A stretch of DNA of 64,000 nt from Beaufortia kweichowensis (taxonomy: Eukaryota > Chordata > Actinopteri > Cypriniformes > Gastromyzontidae): contig CM032816.1 in NCBI GenBank assembly GCA_019155185.1, positions 4,989,010 to 5,053,009 of the forward strand, read 5' to 3'. Every line of letters starts with the position of its first letter. Position 1 is the first letter of the stretch. The position numbers and the translations under genes were made by a program. The notes under the pieces were generated by a model, which saw nothing but the letters and a program-made list of their open reading frames with translations, did not search any database and was not told the DNA's origin. This document shows positions 11,936 to 23,800 of this stretch, piece by piece.

Positions 11936-14900
11936 GTAAGAGAAAACGATTATTTTCAATCGATACGATCCGGATCCTCCGTAATATTGATGCGCAAAAC
12001 TTCAAAGTGAATTCGCTTCGAAATCAACTTAAGCGGCGCGCCGTGCGTAAAACACGATTCCGAATGCGTTTGTTTATTGTAAAGCGCGTATTAAATGAAG
12101 AATGGGAACGCATTTGTGAAATCTATCTCATTTAAAATGCTTTAGAGTTACTGTCGCTCCTCATAGACGCGACTGAAGATTCTACCATTGTTGTTGGATA
12201 TGTGACAGCACTGACACCGAAGACACAAAATAAGGAGAAATGCTTTTATTAGAGACTCGAGTAATCGCAACATGAAAGTTTAGTTCTGCTGGACATTATG
12301 TGGTATAAAATAATACAGTATAAAATGAAAAGCGCAGTGATTTCACTGGTGGCACGCTCATTTCTTAAGACCAACTTAAGTGAAGTGTTTAACAGAGACC
12401 GTGTGGCAATGCGAAAGAGACCAATGCTTTTATAGATATTGCGTGTGGTTTAAAATCATAATATTGTTTATAGTTCATTTATTGGTTTTAAGCATGCGTT
12501 TTTTCCCTATTGCATGGTTTTGAATGATGATTTAATGTACGGAATAGGGTATTTTGGAGATCTTTTAGAGACTTAAACGCACTGATTTAATTTTTAACTT
12601 AAACGATGTCTGATTTGGAGTTGTCTGTGTTTTACAGTAGAGACAGTAGGCTATTTTAGCCACTCCCCCTCCGCTGTCTCCATTCAACTCGGCTCGTCCA
12701 AGTTCAGTGAAAAATATATCAGCAAATATACAGCCGATAAAAGTGTTTATGAAGTGAAACGCCGCAATATAAAGTAACTTTGAATCTCTCTTCAAGTTGT
12801 TAGTATTTGTCGGGCGGCGGGGTATATTTAGAGGCTGATATGGTGAACGCGGAATGTAAGCTGGTTATGTAACAAGTTTTGCCATAAACAGAGAGGAGCG
12901 CGCGCGAGAGGAGGGAAAATCATTAGATATCCGTTCACTTTTTTTTTTCGCAAACGTTTCAAACGCATTTAAATAGACGCGTTACGCTTGACGCCAAATG
13001 TCACAGTGCGCTTTGTTTCTGCACTTTGTTGCATGGTACTTTCCCAGCACTTTGCAGTTATGTAACAGCAGTCAGATCGGGCAGGTATAGGGAGGCACTG
13101 GATAGGTGTTTTAGGCAAGTTTAAGGCAGATTTGTTTTTAAGGACGGAGACTGACTTTGAGACACTCCTAACCTGCTGACCTATATTCACCCCCACCCTT
13201 TACAGCAGAGGACTAAAGTGCATGTAGAAGGAAAAGGCAAAAGAAAGCACGCCTTAGTCCTGTTATGTAAGCGCTGTGTGAATGGCCGATCAGAAACAAA
13301 GTGTTCAGTAGGACTGCGTGTTTGAAATTCACTTGTTTTGCAAGAGTTGTGTAGCAAACACTAACAAAGTCGGTGGCGGTCAGACAGAGGGCAAGAAGTT
13401 TATGAAAGAAAATCTTTGATACACAGAGATTAGGATTTTATTTTACCAATGAATGAAACATTTACGAAGACAGGCCTATTACCTGATATCGTATTCTTAA
13501 TATGTAAAATCTGGAAATGTATTTGCGTGCTTGCTTAAGATTTATTGTGTCTCCCATTATTTTTTTGGACAAGGTGAATGTCAGTATCACACTCAAGTAC
13601 ATGTTTTACCAGCTTTGACTGTTAATCATATTTTGGCTGCTTAAACCCTTTTATAAGTGTGGTCGAGTCAGATCTCCATAATTACGCACAGTAGGACACC
13701 ACATGTGAATCTGGTTTATAATTCGGTTACCACAAGCACTTTGTGGTTTTGCTTGTGGTTTGTGCAGTGAGTTTATTTTGCACTTTCGCTACTATTGCCG
13801 TGATGGTGGGTGTCGGAGGCAGTCTCTGAGCAGGGATGAATGAACCACTTTTAGCGGATCTCTGAAATGAAGCACACCACTTTACTTTGATCTCAAGCGA
13901 AAAGGGAATAAAACTGAGGCTTTTTGAAGGTTTAGGATAACCGGTTGAATTTATGAAAAGAATAGTGTTTCTTAATTGAAATGTGTCTTTTTCACTTTTA
14001 AAGAGAGTTATTGGATCATTTTAATTCAGCAGTTTAAACCAAATAGGGTAACTCTCTTTCCATCTCTCATATAAGAAATTAAAATGACAAAATTCAAGAT
14101 GTTTATGTTATGCAAGTGTCATCTGACTGTAATGTCATCCAGTTGACTCATTTTTTACGTATTTTGACTGCGTGTTTAAACCTAGGAAACAAATCCCAGA
14201 CAAAAGTTTATTCTTGCCTATTGTCTGGACATGCATCTCTTTTTCTTGTTGGTATTAATTTACATGGATAGCATTAAATCAGTGCTTTAGTAATTTGCCT
14301 TTAGATGTTATGGTTTGCACGAAATGTAAGGAATTAAATAATATAAATTGTTTTATTTCAGCAAAGGCATGTATTATTCTGGGTTTATTGCAGACATCTA
14401 AAAAATTTTAACACAGGAAAGTAAACAATCAGCCGTTGTGGCTTAGTATTTTGTGTCAAACATCTGAAGCATTCTCTAAATTACAGTGCATCATTCAGAC
14501 ACTGTATTTAAGTTTGTCCACAGAAACCAACATCTGGATGTGAAGACATTTAGCAAGGAACAAATTTTCCATTTTCACTTTTTATAAACAATGCCCACTC
14601 ATCCCGAGTCTGACCTTTCTTTCTCACTCGCTTGATTTCTTGCCTTTTTCTTGCTCGCTTTTATTTTCGCTTGCGCTCGAACACATTCACAACAGAACGT
14701 AGAGTAGGTCAAACATCAGATTTGACCTTCTGGGAGGTTGAAAGGCAAAGCTGAGAACTGGCACTTGATATTTTAACCTCGGGCGCTGACACTTGACATC
14801 TTATTTCAGAGGGGCTTTTGTAAGATAACAGAGGGTCAGACAAGCAGCCGCATAAATGCTTAAATCATTTAGAGAGGCTAGTATTACCGACACGTGGCAT

Positions 14901-15298
14901 CTTGATGCTCGAGGAAAATGTTTGAAAACAATATTAATGGCGTGTTTTTAGAGATGAAGGTTCAGGCTTATGCGTTGCAGCTTAAGAGATTTGGATGTAA
15001 TGAAGGTGTTTGCTTCAAACGCTCTGCCTTGACGTCAACATGCAACTGATTTTTGTGGGAGTAACATGCAGATAATCCTTGCACAATAAGACTAGTAAGT
15101 GTATTAAGAAAAGTAAAACATTTCCGTTTTAATATGTCCATGCTAGCCTAAATACTAAAAAAGAAAATGATATTTTAACTAACCTTTGAATGACATGTAA
15201 ATATCATGTTATTTTTGTTTTTGTTTTTCCACACAGCTTTATTATTACAGTTTACTTGTATTTACTGTGAAATGCTTTAAAGATCTGTGTAAAGATTC
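11936..15298 (+). other. Probable start of a long first intron
   Basis: It begins with the donor GTAAGAG. GC-balanced islands (12640-13300, 13660-13900, 14580-15060) alternate with AT-rich sequence. A short CGCGCGCG-like run (GAGCGCGCGCGAGAG, about 12895-12910) lies in the GC-rich part. No second exon with good splice sites was found here. First introns of developmental genes often hold enhancers; nothing here proves one. Confidence 0.45.
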
Positions 15299-15755
15299 TT
15301 AAAGGAATAGTTTACCTCAAATGAAAATTCTCTCGAACACGAATAAAGATTTTCTATAAAAGTATAATTTTATGTGCATATAGAGGTCTCAAAAGCCTCC
15401 ATAATAAAAGTAATCCAAATGACTCCAGTAGTAAATGTCTTCTGAAATTAAACAGAACATTTGTGAGTATTAGCAGAATTGTAATACAAGTGCTAACTTC
15501 ATATAGGGTGGCATGTCGATAACTTAAAATCTTGTGTGTCTCGTGACAAATTGTCATATTTATGGGGATGTTTTAGGTTATCACTTGTTTATATTTTGCT
15601 AAATAAATTGAGTTCCTTGGATTGCTTTTATCATGGATGCGTGTGCTTTTTGGAGCTTCAACAATAAAAAAAATAGTGTTCTGCTAAAGAAAAGAAATCA
15701 TACATTTGGTATGGCATAAAGGTGAGTAAATTTTGAGAAACGGATTTGGAAGAAT
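15299..15755. mobile_element. TTAA-type foldback element, copy 4 (long)
   Basis: The left end TTAAAGGAATAGTTTACCTC (15299-) is followed by ATGAAAATTCTC. The right subterminal block GGTGAGTAAATTTTGAGA lies at 15721-15738, with a degraded outer end. At about 455 bp it is twice the usual length, with an unrelated interior. No transposase. Confidence 0.55.
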
Positions 15756-18700
15756 AAGTTGTGTATCGTACTTTTATGGTCATATCACTCTTATTTGCAT
15801 ATAACCATGAATGTTGTTGTATGAAGGAGCTGCGTGAAGGTTCTTGAGAAATGCTCTTGTTGTAGGAAAATGAGTTTGGAGCAACTTAATCGTGATAGGA
15901 AAATTCTCCAACCAAAAACATGCTTTTCCTTAGTAGCAATGTCTGTTGCACACCTTCACAATTACGTGTGTGTGTGTGTGTGTGCTGAACGGAAGTAACA
16001 AGAGCTTTACATCCATCAAGCTTGAGTAGATTTGCAGTGTCATGAGCTCGGTTTAATGGGCTCCTTCCTGTTAACTTTCAGGCAGCGCTTTCACTCGTTT
16101 AGGTTTGGGCCGTTCACGTCGTGGATGCACATGTGCAGAGCAGCGTCTTAACTTAATTTCGTCGTTATTGGAAGACACTGTGGAATGACTGTGGGGTCTG
16201 CCATCTGTGAAGGACTAGCCTATAATTACTTATTAGTTGGCATGGTAGGCAACAATATTTCGCTTGCTCCCAGCCTCGGTGTCAGGGTGAGATCGTAAAA
16301 TCTGTCACCTGGCGGCGTGCTGATTGACTCCCTCCAGCGGGGGGATATTTTAGCAGCTGAATGAGCCAAGCCGAGTCCTTTTATTCCAACCCTGCAATTA
16401 GTGCAACAGATATTGTGCGTGTCGCACCACCCAACGTGCTTTAGGTGAAGGTACCGCTTAACTGATTGAGCTAGGTTTTTAACGGGATCGCTTATTTCTG
16501 GCTGGGCAAAGATATGCAGTCGCATGCTGCTTTAATGGACCAGACACCTCTTAATGGAAGTCTGGCCGTGGCAGTTGTTTTTGTTGGCCGGCCAGAGCCG
16601 TGCTGCTGAAAATCCTAGCATGGTACAGAACCCAGTCTGTCGATCTGTAACATCGAAACTAGTGCTTTTTTACTCCGAAGGTTGTGGGCAGGGGTGGTGG
16701 CGTATGTTTACCCGACAATGACAGAAGACGGATGGGCCATAGAGGAGCGGAGGTCTCTAAACAAGGTTTCTGTACAAGAAAGTCTGCCGAGGTCCAGAGC
16801 TGGAGTGCAGCTTTATCTGACAGCCAATTCTTTCAGTGACATTCCCGAATGCTCGGATTAGGGTTTCCCTGTGCTTTCAACACACAAGTATGGAAAATCT
16901 TTTTGTGGTAATCTTATTGTTTTGTAGTAAAGAAAAATAAACATCTCATGGTATGTTTTTAGCTCCAGAATTAATACATCAATAATGAGCAAATGATTTG
17001 TGTTAATGCAATACAACAATTTTCTTACTGTATTACAGTACCAAAATTACCGAAAATAGTTTTTAATCTAAATATTTACAATCAAAATGATCAATTATTT
17101 TGGTTTGCATTGATTATTTTAATGACAACTAAGAGCATTTATACATCACATGCATGGTGCGTATTTGTAATGAAAATATGTTTAAAGGACCCAAAAAACA
17201 GATTGTATTTTCTTTATGCAAATTATGATTTCTAATTAATTTTTGCTTTTGGGCTCATCAATACATGTTTTATATGAAATGCATTTTACCTAATAATAAT
17301 GGCAGCCTGATCTTATATTAGCTGAGAAGACAGTCTTGGTTAAGCAAACCATGTTTATGCCAGCCAGAAGCCAGGCCAACATCCTGGAGAGAAGACCCAT
17401 GGTGAGGATCACTGTTTGGCAGACTTCCTCCTGACATAATGATGGTTTCCCCCCTTCTTGTTTTTGATCATCAGAGGTGTGATGTATCACACCATGGCGC
17501 AGTTTAAGATGGGTGTCAGCACAATGTGTTCGCTCATAACGTTAAGCTGTATGTTTTGCATGCGATCTGCCATAATTGAGCAGTCTTTCCACCAGATTCC
17601 TGCTTGGTGCTGTGCTGGTTTAAAATGCTCATCACTTATGTGGATTACATAAGATAAACAGCGTAGACCGACACATGTAATGTCGAAACTTAACCCCTGA
17701 AACTCATTTGAGCCCTTTTACATAAAACGATTGTTGTACAAGTCGAAGTCCACTTGAGTTTGTCTAGTCACACATTACAAAATAACCTCAGCGGGGAGGA
17801 TATCATAAATCTGTAGATGGCATGAGTCACTTTCACTTTTGAAGGTGTGTTGTGCACCAAACCAAAAATTATGTTTAATTACAAACTTAAGTTAATTAAG
17901 TTAACTAAAATGATATAGAGTAGGTATTTGGATATAATGTGTGCATTCGATTCAATGCAACGATTAATATAAGATGGCTTTTATGAGCATTTTATTGTTT
18001 TTGTGTGTGTTTTTTTCAGTTTTTCTGTGCTTTCGAAGTTCTCCTGCTGTTCCGAAAACTAGGTCTCGATAAGTTTGTTCCTCACCATCTGAAAATATTT
18101 TGCCGTGTTTCTCCAATAACTTCAAGCCACCTTGGGTAAAAACCAAGAACCGTGTCCCACATCTCCTATATTGATCATTCATGGATAATTAATGTTGTGG
18201 TGTCCAAATTAGCTGAAGTTTAGCCACTTTGAACTATATTTGAAAGTTTTGCTCTGGTGGGAGCAAATATTTTGGAGTTCAAGTCACCAGCGGCCAAACT
18301 GGGGCTGGCAAATATGCCCTCAGCTGTCGCAGAGCGCCAGATTTTGATGCACATTTTCAGCGTTTGGGGGACATCTCAGATCTACGTCCCATTTACAGAA
18401 GTCAATATCTGAGACGGTTTAAATAGTAATGAATTAATGTAGTCCAGATGCATTATGGGAGACTTAAAAGAGGTCTAAATTTACTGTTGGAGAGTGGTGC
18501 TGTGACCTATCTAGGCCTGTGGTGTCATGGGAGTCTGGTAATCGGCCTCTCCAAAAGGGCCAAACAGGAGAAATAGGGGATGACCAAGGTTGATGGTTCT
18601 TCTCGTGAGATTTCCTGTTTTTTAGTATTAAATTAGCTTAAGCAAAATGCAGATTAACTCAAAACTGCTAAAAGAAGATCTCAGTCTCGCCTTGTCATTC

Positions 18701-21261
18701 GAGTGTGTATTGCTTTGTGAAAGCTGATGCATTCTGGTGTACTTCAACATAAGTTACTTGTCACAAAGAGTGTGAAGATTACCACCTAGTAATTCTCAAA
18801 ATAAATTTGATGTTTTTTTTTAATAAGCAGCAACAGTAATGTAAAACTTCATCAGCAATGTCAAAAAAAGTCTATATTTTAGTACTTTTTAGTTTAGTTT
18901 TTCTTTTGCAGTTGCCAAGTTTAGCATTCAGGCTGGTTTTAGATGAACTCGAAATGATCCTTTCCCAGACTGTGAGCAGAATTTTAGATTATCCTAAAAG
19001 TAATTGTCTCTCTTTCCACTTGTTCGTCATACACTTTTGTAATGGACACAACGATTGTGTAATGTTGTCTGCTTTTCATCTTAAAATGTTCCTCCACAAG
19101 ATGTGTTTACCATGCTCATAAAATCAAGTTCAGAGACACATGAGAGACATGAAACAGTCAGCCATTTCCTGAACTTGACTTGACATTTTCTTACTCCCTC
19201 GAGTTTCCAGTTTCTGTGTATCTGTCTATTTGTATGCGAATACCAAGTCGCTGAAGTCACAAAGTCTGGCTCGTAATTCACGCGTATATGTTTATCTTAA
19301 TTTTCTTCCGCGGTCTCGTATCTCTCCGTCTCGTGGGTTAAGCGGGCATTTATTCTTCGCTCTTGCATCAAATTTAATTTTTCGTTTTTACAGCCCCAGA
19401 CGTGTTTCATGCATGTAATTTTCATTTATTCAGCCATTTCTGCATATAATTGATTTTGACTCGTTTTAACACGCGTTCAGTTAACCAAAAAAAATCCGGG
19501 TCCCCCAACAAATAAAAATCTGGCTGATGAAAAAGATAAGCCGTGTTTTGAATTAGCGTCACTCAATGTACTTAATTATTCATATATGATTAAGAAGCAG
19601 CGCCTAATCTAGTAAATAGAGAAAATAAGACAAACTCTGTCCCTTCAGGTACAGCAAGCTCTTAATCAAATTATCCTCACATCCGGGCGTGCCGTTTTCT
19701 TCAAACACCCCCTGTGACTCTCAATGCAGATTATAATCAGCTCTTATTTCCAGTCTTTGATTAAAATCGTGCAGCCTTGGACAGACTTTGTTCTTCTTGC
19801 GACGATTCAGCTAACTAATTATTAATATTGGAGGCCCAGTCTCTTTATTTTTTTCATTCACCAATTACAGTGAGCCAGTGGACCAGTGTGGTTAAACAAT
19901 GCCCATAACTATTAATCATGTTGAGTCACATTGGATATGAATCCATTAGTCCATTCTTATTTAAATGTCTTACAGTGGTTGGGAGGGGACAAGGTTTCGC
20001 CGAGGACTCGTTTTGTCCTTGTGACCTTCAACTTGAGTCTCTCAGGCAGAGGTTTTGTGTGCGATTCTACCGTTATCCGTTCAGTTACAGAGAAGATTAA
20101 CATTTTCTGTAACTATGAGCACTTTTCTTTGTTGATCCTTTTAATAAATGCTACAAATTTGGTTGTCACAATACCAAAACTTTAATAGCTGTAGTCATTT
20201 TTCAGGTAATCAGTAATAAAATAAATCACAGAAAGTAAATGATAGGCCATAGAACAAATGAAAACAATAAAACAGAAATTGAAAAAGTAGTAATCAAATG
20301 TTAACAATATTTTTTTACATGCTGTAATTGTGTTTTTTATATTTTATATGTAATATTATTGTGTCATTTTACAGTTTTTCTACTATTAACTACTTGTTTT
20401 TAAAGCATTAATCATTGTCATAATAATCATATAATTTATTTAGTTACAAATAATATAATACTTTAAAACTACCAGGACCGGTAATTTTATCCTGAACACG
20501 TGAACTTTAGGAAAGCCGCAGAACTTTGAAAACTTTGGATTGTTAACTTGTGACCAAGTCTTTCGCATGATGTCATAAACAGAAGATGAGATTTCTCTTT
20601 TATGTAATGAATAGTTAATCTCAGCTTGTGGATAGATGACCAAGGAAGGGAATTGATGGAGTAGTGATGGAGATCCTAATTCTCAGTCAGAACGTCGTTT
20701 CCACCGGACCCCGGCAGTGATTGAGATCCGGACTCTCCGGCTGTCGTGTTTGCCTAACCAATCACGTCCCTCCATCTTCGGGCCGAAGTTTATCTGCCTT
20801 ATCGATTAGTGTTTTACCACTTTATTTTCCTAATGTGGTGCCGGCATGCAATAATTAACCCAATGTCAGGTTATTAAAACCCTATTTTTACGTGACAGAC
20901 AGAAATAGACATACAGAAATGGGAAGATGGAAGCCATCATTTAATGTTCAAGGATTTTGAAATGTGAAATTATTCCCAAGACCCCATTATAATCGCTGCA
21001 TTAATTTCATATTAAAAGATTGAGGTTTTTGCCACATGGCTGGCAGACGTATTGGAATTGATTGCATTTTAACGAAGAAAAAGTTCGATGGGGCGCAATT
21101 GTTTTCCGTTAAATCCTGTAACATATCTGTTGGCCTACACTGGGTTACACTGGTGTGAAGAAAAATTTTACTTAGCTTGTTATTTGGTCATCGGCGTTTC
21201 CTTAACTGTTTCATCTTTGGATCTTTGCCGCAAGCCATTTTAATTTCCTCATAAGATTTCC
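15756..21261. other. Gene-free stretch with regulatory-looking islands
   Basis: No supported exon. A (TG)n run lies at 15966-15984. A perfect palindrome GGTGTGAT-GT-ATCACACC lies at 17476-17493. Bases 19500-19920 combine moderate GC with many homeodomain-type cores (TAATTATTCATA, ATTAATCATG, AATCTAG) and would be my first choice here for a conserved enhancer. The same applies, more weakly, to 16030-16870 and 20640-20830. Confidence 0.45.
15966..15984. repeat. (GT)n microsatellite
   Basis: A 19-base uninterrupted GT run. Confidence 0.9.
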
Positions 21262-21518
21262 TTTAAATTAATAGTTCATCCAGTAATAAAAAATCTGTAA
21301 TTTATTTTTATACATACATCATATTGTTGGGGAGGCTGCTGTTTTTTTTCTGTAAAATACAACAAAAATAAAATCATCACTCAGATCTTTTTCATGCCTT
21401 TATAGACGTTGTAGCCAAACATCATGATGTCAATCCTGCCTTGATTATAGGACGTACTGGTTCTTGGACATGAGGGTAAATAAACAATGACCAAATTGAC
21501 TTTTTGGATGAACTTGAC
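21262..21518. mobile_element. TTAA-type foldback element, copy 5
   Basis: The left end TTTAAATTAATAGTTCATCC with AAAAATCTGTAATTTA matches the family end and subterminal block. The right side has ACATGAGGGTAAATAAACAA and TTTTTGGATGAACTTG, the diverged inverse. About 255 bp, more diverged than copy 2. Confidence 0.55.
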
Positions 21519-23425
21519 AATTCAAAGGGTTTCATTTGTAGATTTGGCAAATGATTTGAACACGAGGTTATTTTGACCAGGTTATAATATAGTTTAATGG
21601 CCCATCGCCGTGTCACTGAGGGAAAAATGCTTGAACGGCGAATGAATATTTGACTTCACATTCGTTCGGTTGAAATTACACCTCTGCTCTGCCCTGCAGA
21701 CCCACTTGCCTTTGAAATTATTAGGTGCCAGACTATTTATTAGACACATCTGTCATTTGTATCAGCAGGAGTACATTTGCGACTTCTTTCCCCCGTGACG
21801 GGGATCGACCCTTTTCCGTGGCGCTGACACGCGTACGTGGCAGTTTGTCCACTTTTTCGAAACGCGCCGAGGTGAATGACAATCTGCAGTTTTAATTGAT
21901 AGAGAGACTTCTCATTATATTTCAATTTGCATGTGGGGTCTCGGGGAGCATTGGGAGGGGGTCCAGCAGAGGTTTGTTAATTGCTAGCTGGACCAGAATC
22001 TCCAGCTTCTCTCTTACCTGGCTGAAAGCCACTGTGTCATCTCGAAGAGCCACTTCATCTTTGTCAGGGCCAGGTGGAAATTTGCAGCACGATTCTAATT
22101 GGACAAAGTACCTCTCAAACCCTCAACGATCACTCACGGGTCAGATTAACGGAGTTGGCATGGGTTCCCGGATGTTCTCGGTCTAATGTTTTGTATCACT
22201 CAACAGCGCAAGAGACATAAGCAAAGAAAACAGAAATCCTCGTTGAGCAAAAATGCGCAGCGCAGTTGTTTCCACAAGAGATGCATTGCTGCAATCTGTC
22301 AAGAAGACTGAATGACTTGTCATTTGCGTAGATTGGGACACATGTAGTCTGACCTGAGTAAAGCTAATGAGTCATGAATGCAGCATGTAAATGATATTCC
22401 GCCTGACCAGACGCTAGTCATGCTTGGCACGGATTATCCAGTTTTATGTGGCATACTTATCTGGCACAGTTTCCTGTACTCCTGTGATATCTTCGTAACG
22501 CAGAACGTACTAATTTTGACATTTTTGTGGAATTGTCGGGTTTGTGGTTTGTGACAGCTGTGTTAAGAAATGAGATGGCGTTTGAGCTACTGATATACAT
22601 GCAATTTTTAATTTGGATTGGAAATGTTTATGTGTAGATAAATTTTAATTGTATCTTTCAATAGTATTCATTGATTGAATAGTTTAGGTTTTTATTTGTT
22701 GACTAAGATATGGATTAAGCATCTGGTACTGGTAAGATAGCAGAGCCAAATTTTTGATATCAGTACGACCCAAACATTTCCCTCTACCTTTTATAATAAA
22801 CTTTACAAATTTTTCTTGCATAGGAGGCTCAGGCAGGAAACCAACACCAGGTGTAACAAAGAACTGACTAATAAGTACCGTCAGCGCACAAAAGCTGCCA
22901 GCTGGGATGCGATGCCTCGGTACCTACTCGAGGCTGGTGATTTGATCTCACGTGGGACAGGGAGTGGACAGGAAGAGATTGATAGCGGTGTCCTGAAACA
23001 GACAGATAATACCTGATTGAGCCCTAAAGGCTTTGCCTAGCATGATACACATTGGGCTATAGGTGAGCGATACCCTTCCGACACCCCCTGAAACACTCCA
23101 TGCAAATTCATGGGACACATTAAAGGATTATTCCCAGGAAGGTTGTGCCAACATAGCCCAGAGCGTCGCACATCTTCTGATCCCAGCATCATTCGCATCT
23201 GGGAGAAAACCCACATACGCTGCAGTCAGCACAGTCATTTGTAACCGAGCCGCAAAGTGCATTAGGGGAATGCAAGTGCACAACACGCAAACACAAAAAC
23301 ACGGAGTGTGACACTTGCAGTGATAACTAGGCCTGGGTGGTGTCTTTGTCACAGTTGTTGCGCTTTGATATTTTGTTGAATTAATGTAAATATAGTAAAG
23401 TTAAATCTCATCTGAAAGCAATCAT
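21519..23425. other. Gene-free stretch
   Basis: GC-balanced at 21660-22560 and 22830-23330, with AT-rich sequence between. A short CCCCGT-ACGGGG palindrome lies near 21790-21802. No splice-site-bounded frame was found. The balanced parts could be conserved non-coding DNA. Confidence 0.45.
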
Positions 23426-23800
23426 GGTTGTCATGGCATTACTTTGAGGTTGCTAGAGTGTTTTAGGTCATTGTCTGGGTGTTGCTATGCAGTTGCCTGA
23501 GTGTTTTGGGTGGTTGAAAGCTTGTTTCCACAGCATGCAGTTGCTAGTGTGTTTTAAGTGGTTGGCAAGATTAGAGTAGTAGTTATTGTCTAGGTGTTGC
23601 TATGCAATGTCCTGAGTGCTTTGGTTGGTTGTCAGGGTGTTGCTATGTAATTGCCAGAACGTTTTGGTGGTCGTCAGGGTGTTGTTATACAGTTTCTAGA
23701 GTGTTTTAAATGGTTGTCAGAGTGTTGCTATACAGTTGCTAGAGTGTTTTGAGTGGTTGTCATGGTGTTGCTATACAGTTGCTAGAGTGTTCTCGGGTGG
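23426..23800. repeat. Minisatellite, 42-43 bp unit
   Basis: About eight to nine head-to-tail copies of a unit containing GTTGCTAGAGTGTTTTG, GTGGTTGTCAGGGTG and GTTGCTATACA. The GTTGYTATRYA word recurs at 23639, 23681, 23724 and 23767, giving spacings of 42, 43 and 43. Earlier units (23426-23600) are less regular. Similar TTGCTAG/GTGTT arrays are common in teleost genomes. Confidence 0.85.

Noticed and set aside
11782..12135. The 11782 frame as a single 117-codon gene
   Set aside because: A consensus donor lies at 11936 and composition turns AT-rich and Arg/Lys-biased after it, so the read-through part is more likely intron.
23426..23800. CRISPR-like array
   Set aside because: Units are contiguous 42-43 bp tandem repeats without unique spacers, in a vertebrate-type sequence.
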